From Sarcocystis neurona (lineage: Eukaryota > Apicomplexa > Conoidasida > Eucoccidiorida > Sarcocystidae), in the NCBI GenBank assembly GCA_000727475.1, contig KL647312.1, forward strand, positions 310,001 to 374,000: a stretch of DNA of 64,000 nt. Direction: 5' to 3'. The position numbers were made by a program, and so were the translations under genes. Below are positions 24,101 through 35,641 of this stretch, in pieces. The notes under the pieces were generated by a model, which had not been told where the DNA came from, searched no databases, and saw nothing but the letters and a program-made list of their open reading frames with translations. Within the stretch, counting starts at the first letter, position 1. Each line of letters begins with the position of its first letter.

Positions 24101-27100
24101 GTTTAATTTCTCCCGTAGTGCGGTACTCCCGCGATGTCGCATATCGTCCCGTATACAGACCTTCGTGTGCACACGCCCCTGCAGTGCGAATACATACACT
24201 CTATGTGTATGGCCTCTACCATAGTCGCAGTACGCCAATCTAGGCGGAGTTCCCGCCTAAGTAAGTTGAAGCCTTCAATTCGGTAGAGCCCTTACTGACT
24301 GCCGGGCGGTGAAGGTGCTAGGTACAAGTGAAGTTGTTGCGCAACTTCAAGAACTGTCCTGAATACGTAGTCGTCGTCCGTGTCAAGCTCACTGCACAAG
24401 TGACTGCTCACTGAGAGAGTTTGGTCCATTCGCAGGCGGACAGGTAGACATGAAAAACCGACGGTGTGATACAAAAAGAGTAGGGCCCCACATACTTCAA
24501 GAATTTCGTTAAACCACTAGTATTTACGGGCGCAGCTGAATGGCTCCTGCCTATTCAGGTCCCCGTACTCCAATAGCTGTTTTGAGTTTCCGAAGGGATC
24601 AACAGTGAGCTTCACGCTCTGAAGCTGTGCCTGGCGCAAGAACCGGAAAGCGGCAGAAAAGTCTGTCTCCTCCGTCTACAACGGAGTTCACAGATGCTGG
24701 TCGTGCTCCGACGACAAACTTTCGGGTCTTTTTTTTTCGCTGCGTAGAAGCTCAGTACAGTCGTAGGTACGCGTACTACTGAAGTGGCACCGATGCGTTC
24801 GCACTGGGCAAAGAGGAGAACGGATCATCTGTGACATCATATACATAATGATGCCCACGGACCATCGCATCACTAAATTAGCATTGTGCTCAAGGGCATA
24901 CGAGGGAGGCCGCTACCGCCTCAAGGAAGAGTGCGTCCTTGTAAGTGTGAAGTGATATCTCCAGAACGCCGTACACCATTTTCCCCCCCTGAACGGGATT
25001 AAAAATCCAACCAGGCCGGTGACAACTGGAAACGCGTTCGTACACGTATGCCTGCGCATGTATTGAAATGCGTGTCAATCTACAAGCTCATGCCTCTGAG
25101 GAGGAAGGACGCAGGTGGCTAATAATACTTTACGCGAGACGCAAAAGGGACAGAGGGTCGCGCAGAGAAGAGTACAGATCCCACCTTCTTCATAGTCGCT
25201 CCGTTCAGCAGACGTCCATAATTGTGCGCCTGGTCTCTGCGCTTCACAACGCTGATTTGCACAAGCGTCAGGCCTCGCTACCCATACTGTTTATCACAAC
25301 GCTGCGACACTCTTCTGTCCGATGTGATTCTCTGGCACTACACAAAGATGCACACGTACACATTCAAACGTGTACAGAACAGAATTGGTAAATTCGCATC
25401 ATTTGTTTCTAGCCTCAATGTCTGGTATGCAGCCTTTAGCGGGGACGGTCTACTATTTTTCGCTTAACAAGGACCAACGTTGAACGTCCGCAGACCCACG
25501 CGAGCAAACGGTCTCTAGTCCCTACCGAGCCAAACTGTGCATATGTCTCAACGTTGCATTCACGTTACTCTTTTCTTGATCTGGCCCGTTGCACCACGAT
25601 TGCCATTACACTTGGCTGGTGTAGATCTGAAGGTCATCCGTGGGGCTGGTGCGCCGCTGCAGTTCCGCGGTTGTGCTTTTGTGCAGCTGCACCTTAGTTT
25701 ACCGTAGCATCACAAAAGCGTGTACAGTTGTTTCATTACTATGGCGGAAATGGTGAGCTTTATTATCATATTAGCAGAGGGTGTTTTTGTGAAGTGTCAT
25801 AGCAGGCTGGGCTGTGTGTCTTAGTTGCAACTGTAGAAAAAGATCCACTCGTCCACTGTTCTGCAGAAAAAAGTTGTTTGGCCGTATTCTGCTGGGAAAG
25901 CTGCTCGCTGTGGATTCTCGTTGTGAACTCTCACTCGCGGAGGACCGCCTCAAGGAGCAAGCTTGTGCTAGTTAGTTCTTCTGTCGTCATATCAGTAATT
26001 CTGCAGACAAACATCAGTGGCCAAGCTCTGATCTGCACTCCTCTCTTTGCTGCGGGTGTGGTGGATGCCTCCTTCGAACGGGGACAGCGATACGCGGCTA
26101 CCCCATTGTGTCGAATCTTGACCAGGTTTCACACGTGGAGATACACACATCTTCCCCTAAATGAAGGCACGGGTAGCTGTATGCCCGTAGCTAGCAGGTC
26201 AAGTATGCGCCTCTGTGTCTACATCCTTTCAGGACTGGCGTCTTCTTCACGTTTAGCTAATGCTGGGTATAGCTATCACCGACGCAAGGTCCGCGACGAC
26301 AGCGCCGCCGATATTACCTGCCGTCTTCTGTTCATCTTACATGTGCATCACCAACAACTCACATGTCTATCGTCGCCCCACTTCCACAGGAGGCACGCGG
26401 CATTATGTTTTAATAGAGTTTCTTTTCTATTCGTCCCGGGTGCCGTGCTTCTTACCAGTCTAACTTTGCCATATAGACCCGTGCTCGCCCGCTTCCTCAG
26501 GGCCGCAACGACCGCGGAGTAGCTGTCAACGCAGAAGCATCCGAGGATAACCGCGAATACCTACTAAATCAATTTCTAAATTTTTTCTCCATTGCGTTCG
26601 GCCTTTACAGAATATAACCAATTCCTAGTGTTTCAGGTTTGATGTTGACCGCTACCGTACTTTTTTTCTGCACACTGGAGACCATGTTTGCAACTTTGCG
26701 TGCGGCATGTTACGGTCGCGGGTGTCTTCTGCGTATACGTGCAGTATGTGTTTCCTCACTACCGTAAGCATTTGTCGTCATCTTTTTAGCCCACCTGTCT
26801 CCTAATTTGATTGCGGGTCCCTTGGTTTACGGAGACTGTATGCTCTGCGTCCCTCCTTGCAGAGAATTCCCTTGCAGTATGCTCCGGGGCAGCAGGGAGA
26901 CCGGTTGACACTTCTGCGAAGCGGCAGACCCCAGTTTCCCGTCTTTTCCTGCAACGACAGAGACAGTAGCGAAGGCAGGAGACTTCTTCTCGTGTTTTAC
27001 GCGTATTAATCAAGATATTGTCGTCTGCAGAATGCCGCGTGAGAGCTCTCCTGTAAATGATAGCCGTGCGTAGTACGAGTAATTTTGTTCTGCTTTGCCG

Positions 27101-27334
27101 ACACCCTCAACCGGACCACCGTACTGTATTTCGCGTGCATGTCTGAGTACCCTGCGCATTATCTGTGTTCCGCCATGGTAGTGTCTTAAATCTACTCCTC
27201 AGCGTGAATCGCCTCTCATCCATACCGGTGCATTTATTACTTTTCTGCGTGAGATTACGCTTATGTAGTGACTAGCGACTTGTTACCCTTTTCCTTGCGC
27301 GCTGGGCCGTTGCGTTCTGTATGCCTTGTTCACG
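21165..27334. other. Gene-poor 6.2 kb between divergent genes
   Basis: This region lies upstream of both the RAP-like gene (-) and the TPR gene (+), so it must contain two promoters. No confident gene was found. Exon-like pieces include 22345-22465 (-), reading VRITSDVASYTVCPFSAKRY after an AAGCAG acceptor-like sequence; 23400-23540 (-), reading KRRDTKEILRFTWLPLLEVL before a possible donor; and plus-strand frames at 23843-24224. A plus-strand open frame of 214 codons at 25878-26522 has no ATG at its head and looks fortuitous. A 12-bp inverted repeat sits at 23249-23328. I cannot phase any pieces together. Confidence 0.45.
23249..23328. repeat. 12-bp perfect inverted repeat with 56-nt loop
   Basis: CCCCGCCAGCGA at 23249-23260 is matched by its exact reverse complement TCGCTGGCGGGG at 23317-23328. 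The arms are GC-rich in a region otherwise near 50 percent GC. The loop includes a second near-copy of a TTTCTCCC(G/A)TGA motif found just upstream of the left arm. No open reading frame inside explains it. Confidence 0.8.
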
Positions 27335-30300
27335 ATGGGAAACATACAACCTTCCGGAGACGAGGAGACGCCGCCTTACGGCTATTCGTGTCTCAACAGG
27401 TTTCCGTCCACACGCCCACTGCGATTTTCATCCGGTGCAGGCGCGAATATCAATAACTTTAGCAGTCGCCCCCGGTTCCCTGCTGCTGCCACCGACGGGC
27501 CTATTGCAAGCACCGCAATGTGCTGTCAGCCTGCCGGACAGCAACTGGAGACTTTCAAGAATCGGTAGGAGACGAATACTTAGTAGTTCGCGACGGTATA
27601 CGTTCAGAGAGTAAAACCAGTTAGACAAGTACGTATGTGTACAGTACTGCGTGGTATGCATGTAGTTCTACGCTTTTGACTAACCGTAGTGGTCGCGGAC
27701 AGTCCCGGCTGTCTCGTGCGAGGGGAATCGCGATGACGCTGCGCTGCACCTCGAACAGAGAAATGCAACTGTCTGCGTACGGATAGGTGGCATGCGTCCC
27801 TAGGTATGCTGGACGAGGGAAAGACACTTGGAAACGTCTGTACGCATCACGTGGCGATGCCTAGGCGGGGAAGCTGTGGAAACGTCGTATAGGCGTGATC
27901 CCGTTGCGGCTGCGACTGCGTGATGACAGACGAGACTGCATTCTCCAGTCAGCGCACACGTTCATATAATGGAATTTCCCCTTTACTCTGTGTGTTCCTA
28001 TTCTGTAATAGGAGTATTGATCTCTGCAGTTCTTTTGGTGCCAGTGGGGTTTCCTTGTGTATCTGGCCGGGCGTGAGGCGACTTCTGTTTGTCTGCACTG
28101 GTGTGTCGTCCGCTGTATGGTTCAGCATCCACGGGCGACACCAGCTCAAGTATTCACCAGCAGTTCTGCATCTGCTCGCTGCACAGGAGTTGTCTGCGTT
28201 ACCAATAGCCGTCCAGCACTGGTTCTCGGTTGTCTGCGCACTCATCAGGGGACTGCGCAAGAAGACGTGCGTGGGCGTGTGGCAGTGTCACTGTATCATC
28301 GACCTATCCGTTAGGGTGTCTGCACTCAGCTTGCAGCAGTGGCTTCTGCAGGGTACCCGGCGGGAATCGCTTATGCAGCAGGCGCTTGTGAAAAAGGTAA
28401 CTTGGACGCATTTGCCTCTGCAGAAGTTGGGTACGGGGTCGGTGACTGCAAAGCAGTCTCTCCTGGAGCGGTTGCATCTGTAATACGTGCCTGTTAGCGG
28501 TCGGTGTACGCCATTGCTTGGTCTTGCAGTGGTTGCTTATGATGCGGTTACTGCTGCAGGGCATGCGCTTAAAGTTGCTGCTCCTGCTCGTAAATCAGGC
28601 AGTTCGCAGCAGGTAGTCTTGTTCTTAGAAGCTTATGATCTTTCTGACCCACGTCTCAGTCCCTGCGTAGCAGCGTGCGCGCCATCTCTACAATGTGGGC
28701 GTGTGAAGGCTTACACACATGTGTGCAGTCGTGCCGCTGCTCTTGCGTCTGATTCGATGCGAATGACGAGCACTTCCCACTCGTTGCTGCCTTCGTGCAA
28801 GTTCTGCCACATACGGAGTCAGCCATTGAGTCTACGGTGTCTTTTCCGGACGTCATCTAAAAGCCCCTCGTCTGTCCTGCGTGCAGCGAGCGCCTCCACC
28901 TTCAACCGTTGTGCTGTGGTGTAGTGTGGATCTCCTTGTTCCTTATTTGTGTCACACGTAAACGCAAGTCACGCGTGCCGTGGACTGGATCCTGTCTGCT
29001 GTTTGCCCGCTAGGGACTGTTGTACCAGCTTGTGCAGTGGACACTGTTGCCTCGAGGCGCCATGTTGTATGTTGTCTACTGCGCTCAGAGATGAGGCTCT
29101 GACGAAGGCTCGCTACTACCGGGAGCGGAATTTCGAGTTAGCAATACACGCGTACAGCGCAGCATTGGATTTTGCTCCACCTGTTTTCCGTCGTAGCCCT
29201 CCGCCGCATGCAGATGATGAGCAAGTGCTGTATATACAGCTTTTGGATCCGACTGGATTTCGCGGTAACACTAAAGAAGAGCGTGAGAGTCTTGTGGAGG
29301 ACACAGGAATGCAGAAGAGTGGAGGTCAGTGCACAGGTGATGAGGCCACGAAAGAAGCGACACACAAGGAGGGCAGATGGTTGGAGCGCGCATGCGATTC
29401 TCTAACGGTGGGGAGCTCCGATCTGTACACCAGTAGCAGTAGCAACGGACGGCGGAACGGGGCATTTCATGAGAGTCACGACAGCAGTTCTTCCACTGCC
29501 TTTGGAAGCAGTGGTACCGTTTCACGAATGCAGTCGGAAGATTTTCGCGAGTCTCAGGAAGGTGGTGCCGACGAGGCAACGGGGGAAGCCACTAACACGT
29601 GCAACGGCGCAGGAAGTGAGGTGTATGGACGCCGCGGACTGCAAGAAGGTAGTGGGAAAACAGAGGGCAGAAATGACAGCAACACGCCGCCACCAGCTTT
29701 GCGAGAAGAAACGGAAGCCCTCGCGGCTCACCACGCACTGACAGCGGAAATTTGCGATGAGGTAGCGCAGCTCTATCTGGCAGCAGGGCACAAGGAAGAG
29801 GCGCTGCGGTACTATGATAGGGCCGTTCGACTTGCACCACACGCTGTGGAATTCCTCTACCGGCGCGGAGTTGTTTTGCAGTTGATAGGGGAAGAAGACG
29901 CCGCCGTTGATAGCTTTCGCAAAGCGCTCGAGCTGGAACCTGCGTACAAAGCTGCTCTCTTCAATCTGGGCACCTGCCTAATGCGTTCGGATAGCGGCAG
30001 GAAAGAAGCTTTGCAGCTGTTTCACCAATTAACTGAACTTGACCCAACCAATGATCAGGTAAGCGTCATTTTTGTAACTTAGCAGACACATATTTCAGGA
30101 ACGATTAACATGTAGGGATACGTCGGCGGGCCTACTCAGTGGACAGGAACCCATTGCTACCTTCGCGGAAAGACCGATTGTTTCGCATAGACTAGCTGAC
30201 GCCGTGTAGCACCGTGGACGTCTACGTGTATACGCTGAATGAAGTTTTCAGCCGGATTTTTCACTGGGCACACGTTCCAGCGGTCCAGGGAACTCTAGCA

Positions 30301-30630
30301 GCCTAGGCCGGGATGCGCAGGTATGCGTAAACTCGTTTCAATTTTCCTGTCATCTTCCACGTCTTCCTCTTCGCATTCGTCTCCTTTCAGGTACTGAGTT
30401 TGATGGCGCACTGTTACGAAGTGGACGGGCGTTACGAGGAAGCACTGGCCTACCGCCAACGGGCTGTGCAACTCGACCCGCAAAACTTTCGCGCCAGTCG
30501 GGAATTGAACCAGCTGGAACAGCACCTGCTTGCTATGGGAGCTCGTCAGAGGGCGCCTGAGCCAGGACCTGCTGAGAGCGAGTTAGTGGCGTTGAGTGGT
30601 CAACGACGTGTGCTGGGCAAAGTTGCATAA
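27335..30630 (+). CDS. Tetratricopeptide-repeat (TPR) protein
   Basis: Three exons, 27335-27564, 29089-30058 and 30391-30630, give 479 residues. The ATG at 27335 (context TTCACGATGG) opens MGNIQPSGDEETPPYG. The donor CG|GTAGGA is in phase 2 and joins the acceptor GCGCTCAG|A, making LETFKN-R-DEALTKARYY, a continuous TPR helix pair across the junction. That agreement is the main reason for choosing this start over an ATG at 29069. After the first TPR (about residues 70-105) comes a long acidic, serine-rich linker with many Gly/Glu/Thr residues. A second group of TPRs follows: about 294-327 (AQLYLAAGHKEEALRYYDRA), 328-361 (GEEDAAVDSFRKALELEP), 362-398, and 401-432 (VDGRYEEALAYRQRAVQLDP). TPRs bind partner proteins or chaperone tails. 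The precise orthologue is not recognised. MGN at the start resembles a myristoylation site, but a proline at the fifth position of the motif argues against it. Confidence 0.78.
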
Positions 30631-30972
30631 TGTGCCTACCAGTGTAGAGATCAACCCTATGTTTTCCACGCTGCATGCATTCTATAGGGAGTCTCACAGG
30701 GGAGGGATGCTCTTTGTAGATAGTACGCGACAAGCATGGTAGTACAGTGCTTGGCCGTACGATAAAAGAGCGTATTCACTGTTCCTGGATGTCGTAGGCG
30801 TCTAGTTATAGGTAGCTACCTTTTATACAGTCGTCGAGGGGCTAGTGATTGTAGGTATTTTTTTGCGGAATCGATGTTGATCCGCGTTGAGCGGGCGATG
30901 TGTGTCACTGTGAACTTGATGGGATTACAAGGAAGCGAGTGTTTTCAAGTTTAGGGCTCGGTGGGGATTACT
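30631..30972. other. Short intergenic spacer
   Basis: About 340 bp between the TPR stop and the next plus-strand start. It is T-rich with no open frame of note and presumably holds the TPR 3' UTR and a short promoter. No repeat or RNA signature was seen. Confidence 0.5.
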
Positions 30973-32164
30973 ATGAAACAGGAATTAACAAAGTTAGCTC
31001 ATGCGTAGATTTGTGAGGGTCAAATGGGGGGCAGCCTGCTTGCGGAATTCTAGCCCTTCGGTACTTCCTGCGCATTCAGCGAGCCCGCAGAGCGCTTGCA
31101 GATTTGGCGGCGCTTGCAAGTGCTCCAGGTTATGCTAGGGAGCAAGCCTGCGCCGTTGACGGTTGTACAGCTCATCTTTGTGGTTTTCTATGGCATCCGA
31201 CGTTCACCTCTAGCAGACGCGACGAAAACTTGTATGGATTACGTGAATAGAGAGCAAGTCCACAGGACGATTGGGTCGGTGACGCAAAAAACAGCATTTT
31301 GAGCGCGTGAGTGAAATCCTGGGCTTACGAGATCTTGTGTTTTGCCTGCTGGAGCACAGGGTACCAGTCACGTCTGTAGTGGCACGCGTTTATGTGAGTG
31401 TAGGCTTTGTAGGGCGGACTCTTCAGGTGGCATCCACATGTCAGCTATATTGTCAGCACCCCTAGTCTGAACAGACATGGAAAGTTGGGAAGTTTTTAGA
31501 TGGCGTTCTATTCGAGAAGACTGAAGTGGCGTCCTTCGCGGTGTTTATATTTATCCATTGAATTAGTTGTACTGCCCTCGTCGCAGAGGCTTGCTGCGTC
31601 GTGGTGTACCAGTTGTGTCGTCGCCTGTTTACGTGAGAAGGCATTTTGCATATTTGTGCGGAGCAAAAACTGCCCGACACACTGACTAGAATTTTTTACT
31701 GAAATATTAATCTTGTCGCTGCTGTCGCTCTCTTCCCAGCAGCCCCACATCAAAGTGGCGAGGAGATGCGTACAAACGCCACAAGTGAGACGTTTGTCTT
31801 TTTACCCGCACAACGTGGAGGCTTAACTGTGTAGCTAACAGGTTTTGGCTCCTCCAAGTGGACACCCACGCACGCATTCTGTAGATGTCACGCATGAGTC
31901 TAAGTGATCTTTTGCTCTGGAACTGGTACGGGTTCCAGGGCGGTTCTCTCTTGCGAAGACTTGCGCACTCGCGAACAACTCTCTTCAGCTGTTCTTCGCA
32001 AGGGCAAAGCCGCCCTCACCAGCTGCGTGGCGACCTGCACAACTTTACACGTGTGCGGAGCTTACGTTCATTTCTCTCCAGACTCCATCTATGCTTTGTG
32101 TCGGCGTGGGGAAGTGCCACGCAATGATCACTTCAGTGGCAGGTGCTTTTCGTCTACAGGATAA
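30973..32164 (+). CDS. Tentative small beta-propeller-like protein
   Basis: This is a low-confidence three-exon model: 30973-31004, 31091-31242 and 31905-32164, with consistent phases, giving 147 residues. It starts MKQELTKLAHA and continues ALADLAALASAPGYAREQ, then HLCGFLWHPTF. Across the second junction it reads ENLYG-L-LIFCSGTGTGSR, followed by AVLSCEDLRTREQLSSAVLR and CGAYVHFSPDSIYALCRRGE. The alternation of short hydrophobic strands with FSPDS and SGTGTG turns is reminiscent of WD40 blades. The first intron would be only 86 bp, short for this locus, and the second acceptor (GTCTAAG) is weak. Immediately downstream, two further plus-strand frames (32091-32279, then about 32270-32376) also look protein-like, so the true end may differ or the gene may be frameshifted. 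The predicted end converges with the minus-strand gene ending at 32473. Confidence 0.33.
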
Positions 32165-32472
32165 CGGAGGTAGTTCTCAGGACAAACTGTCTACACCCGT
32201 ACCACGTGGCCTATCACCGGTATATAGACACCTGGGCGAGTACGCTGTGGTCATCACGCCCCCGCTTGGGCAGGAGTGAGACCCCACACGCAATTTCTAT
32301 ATCAGTTAGAGAAAACACTTCTGCGCTGCCGCACATCTCTACGATTGAGATCGACGTGGACCTGGGCGTGCGTTGAACTGCCACCTGACGTCACGTTATT
32401 CAAAGAGAGAGAAATTCGACACCCGTAGAGAGGTGGCGTAACTCGTATACGATAAAAAGAGGAGTCGTGCTC

Positions 32473-35400
32473 CTAACAGGGCAATTCAATCGTAGACTGT
32501 CTGAGGTGAGAGGAGAGACGCGCACGGGCATTTTTCATTGTGGATGCGGCAAAAGTGTTGTATTGAGCTTCAGGTGAAAGTCTCGGCGAGTCTAAACCGC
32601 CTAGTGAGTCGAAAGGGGCGTTAGCGTACATCCACACATGTCTGTAGTACGCTCCCGCATCCATATCCAACAATCGACGCAGACACTGGTGTTTTTCAGA
32701 TTCTGTGTAGACGCTCTGCTTCCCCGCAGCGCTCCCGCATCCAGATCCAACAGTCGACGCAGACACTGGTGTGCTTCAGATTCTGTGTAAACGCTCTGCT
32801 TCACCGCAGCGCTCCCGCTTCCAGATCCAACAGTCGACGCAGACACTGGTGTACTTCAGATTCTGTGTAAACGCTGTGCTTCAACGCAAGGACCAACGCA
32901 CGGCGAATTAACCTTGTTTCGAAACGTTGGTACGCATTGATACTGTTTTCCAGGAAGCTCCCAGTTACGTTCTACGTGGCTGTGTGCATTCAAATGGAGT
33001 CTGAGATACCGTCTTCTAGATCGTTTTGTTGTGTCCCCTGAAGGGTAAATCATGCACAGTATGTACTAAAAGCTGCTTATTCCTCTGCTTCGCTGTCAGC
33101 GCCAGCTCACTCCAAATGGGTCAGGCTATAGAATCGACATTGTCAGGCATTACCACCGTTTGCCACTAGCCTTTGTATCGCACTTGACTTCGCTGTGTAC
33201 AGAGGTACGCTTCAGAGCATGTTTTCCTACGTCCAATGTAGCTGTGTCTTCAAACGTGGATCGGACTGAATCCTGCACAGTAGCACAGTCTGTACACACA
33301 AGTGTTTCCATATCATTGCTGAAAAATGGTACACGAAAAAAGGGCAAGCGAGGGACGGAAGCGGTCCCCAGGTACATGAGAACTGCACTTATACCCGGTA
33401 GGGACGCGCCAGACATCAGCTCCTTGCTGTCAGTGGAGCCCACTGACTGGTCGACATTGAATATGCGTACCTGAAAAGTGCGGTGGGCGATCCTCAGAGA
33501 AGAGAGCTGTTTCTGGCCACCACATACCTCTAGCACAGTGTCGAGGTATGCGTTTCAAGAATACTGATTCATCAGTTGTATTTAAGGCTGTTTTTATCGT
33601 GCCAAGGTATGCCGCAACCTTGTTTTTTGAGATCTACTGGAACCGTGCTTACTGCCTAGTCACAACCGTATTCACTTAGACGAACCACTCGCGGCGTGTG
33701 CATCCAGCAGTTTTCGTACACGTTTATGACCGTCGGCACACCTACGTCGTGAATTAGCTCTGGCTCGAGCCGACCTCCTCTTCCTCTTGGCAACTCCACC
33801 GTCTACCACGTCTGCTACGTCGCCAGCACCGAGTAAACGCGAGTGAGTTGAGAGTGAACTTCACTTCTCGCATCCAAAATATGGGCCCCTACCAAGGATG
33901 CTTTGTTATTTTCGTATTACACTAACCAAGGCAGGACCTGTGGCAGGAAGCAGCTACTGCAGTCACTTGGGTGGACGAGTCAAAAAGGATCAGTGGCGGG
34001 AAGCAGCTACTACAGCCACTCAGGCAGATGAGTCCAAACGACGGGCATAGTGTGCCTCCTACTGTGTACCCATGGCCGTATTGGGCGACGCACACGAAAC
34101 CGGCTGACGAACACATGAGCACCGTCACCAATGGTAGCGTAGCCAGGGGGGCCGGACCGCACACAAGCATACACAAGCGAGTGTATCAGTGCCGAACCAC
34201 CCTCACAAGTCGTTGAAACACTTCGACACCAGCAGTACGCAGTCACGCATGTGAGTGACAGCAGCCTTCTATCACGGGGGTAAAATGCGTGCGGATGATT
34301 TTTACCCATAGGTCGGTCTCTGAACCCTTCTACAGGCAAAACATCCGTGGAATTTTTCGCTGCATCAAACCGTACAGGTGTACATACTCAAAGGTAACTC
34401 CGCGGACAACGTGTACGATATCCACAGAAAAATCCGTGCATGCGCTGCTAGTTTGACTGGCCTTGCGTTCTTCTTGTCTAAATACTGTTGAATTTTCTCA
34501 ACGTGAACGGCTTACGGAATGGTGCGTTGTTGCATCGGAGACGGTCAAAGAAACCCACTGAGGGCTGCGACTGTACCCGGCTTCTCTCTGTTGTGGCCTC
34601 TGTGCATAATTACCGATACGCACCTAGGGCGAGTGCAATATATGAAAAGTCTTCCGTCCCCCTCTAAACTGCTACTTAAATGGGAGAGATGTCTGCGCAT
34701 ACTGTAACAATGTAAAACTACCAATTAGCCGGTACTATTCTTCTCTGCGTCCAGACGTGTGAGTACGACGACACGAAAACAAATAGAAAGTCCTTTTGTA
34801 GGGTTTCTTTTTCGGCGCTGTACAAGGCGACACTTTGGAAATACGTCACCGAACTTGTTCAAAAGTGAACAACAAACCTCAATATGTGCGGAGGTTGAAA
34901 CTTTGCAAAGCTCCCAGGCTCTCGCCTAGTAGTCGTTTGGTCCTCACTCATATGTCTGTGCATGAAATAGATCCAGTGAAAGCTACTTCCTTGAAGGTGT
35001 CTTTTTTTCGCTCCCGTGAATGTGTTAGTCGATCACATCTCCACAGGAGGCTACATAAAATCTGTAAATCTTTCGGTAAAAATAACAACGAAATACGTGT
35101 GTGTGTGTGTGTGTATGCATACAGAGGTACGGAGGGTATATATATATATATATGTAAATGTTACGAATACATCGAATACGGAGAAGTCGGTGGAAGAGCC
35201 GTTTTCAGGCACAACCGTGTCTCCAATAGTCGGTCCTCGTTGTCCTTCTGTGACACTGGTAGAACAGCTTCTCAGGGCTCAGAACATTCACAACTGTTTC
35301 CACAGAATCAGCTGACCGTCACCACGGCTGTCCACGGGAGAAGTACCTGTGAACTAGACAGTTCAACCTCACCGTTGACCACTCCGGTAGATAAGAAAGT

Positions 35401-35641
35401 GTCCATGTCCTTCCCATGATGAGGAACCAGAACCCTTTCCTATACTCTGACGCATTACAGTTCGCTTAAAGGATTCTTCCACTTCAAATGCAATTTTTCG
35501 TTCAGCATCACCTGAAACGTACAACGCGCGCTGGGCCCTACTGTTTTGTCTTCCACGTTTGTCGTGTCGCGCTGGTTCGTCCACACCCGTCTCTCCGAGA
35601 AATTCTGAGGTAGAGGAAGACGGAGTTACATGCACGACCAT
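32473..35641 (-). CDS. Uncharacterised protein, exon set incomplete
   Basis: No family is recognised. The ATG at 35641 opens MVVHVTPSSSTSEFLGETGV, and exon 35641-35373 contains a helical segment (ERKIAFEVEESFKRTVMRQS) and ends in phase 2 at a good GTGAGG donor. A second exon at 33470-33209 follows a CTTTTCAG acceptor and reads VRIFNVDQSVGSTDSKELMS onward in phase 0. A last exon, 32702-32473, starts after CTACACAG and reads CLRRLLDMDAGAYYRHVWMY to a stop at 32473-32475. The last two exons fit in phase, but exon 1 does not join exon 33470 directly, so at least one exon between 33.5 and 35.3 kb is missing from this model. The 80-bp triplication at 32651-32888 repeats the last acceptor and the first 50 or so bases of the terminal exon. 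The gene is divergent from the zinc-finger gene at 36279. Confidence 0.42.
32651..32888 (-). repeat. Three tandem 80-bp units at a splice acceptor
   Basis: Units start at 32651, 32731 and 32811, with only a few substitutions between copies. On the minus strand each contains AGCAGAGCGT(T/C)TACACAG followed by AATCTGAA and a segment encoding HQCLRRLLD. The period is 80 bp, not a multiple of three. Reading frame therefore changes from copy to copy, and the array cannot encode a simple peptide repeat in one frame. The lowest-coordinate copy is the one that continues into the terminal exon of the minus-strand gene. Confidence 0.92.
33941..34038. repeat. Two imperfect tandem copies, 53-bp period
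   Basis: TGGCAGGAAGCAGCTACTGC at 33941 recurs as TGGCGGGAAGCAGCTACTAC at 33994, and similarity extends about 43 bp through GAGTCAAAA and GAGTCCAAA. The 53-bp period is not a multiple of three. Each copy alone could be read on the plus strand as W(Q/R)EAAT...DESK, but the copies lie in different frames. It sits in the unresolved middle of the minus-strand gene. Confidence 0.75.
35097..35158. repeat. (GT)n and (TA)n microsatellites
   Basis: A run of GT dinucleotides at about 35097-35115 is followed by a run of alternating TA at about 35140-35153. They lie in the presumed first intron of the minus-strand gene. They are typical of introns in this window and have no coding meaning. Confidence 0.85.

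Noticed and set aside
25878..26522. 214-codon plus-strand open frame
   Set aside because: It has no ATG near its head, no domain and no flanking splice logic; roughly 0.2 frames of this length are expected by chance in a window this size.
29069..29088. ATG at 29069 as the TPR gene start
   Set aside because: An exon at 27335-27564 joins in phase at 29089 and completes the first TPR helix, which explains the sequence better.
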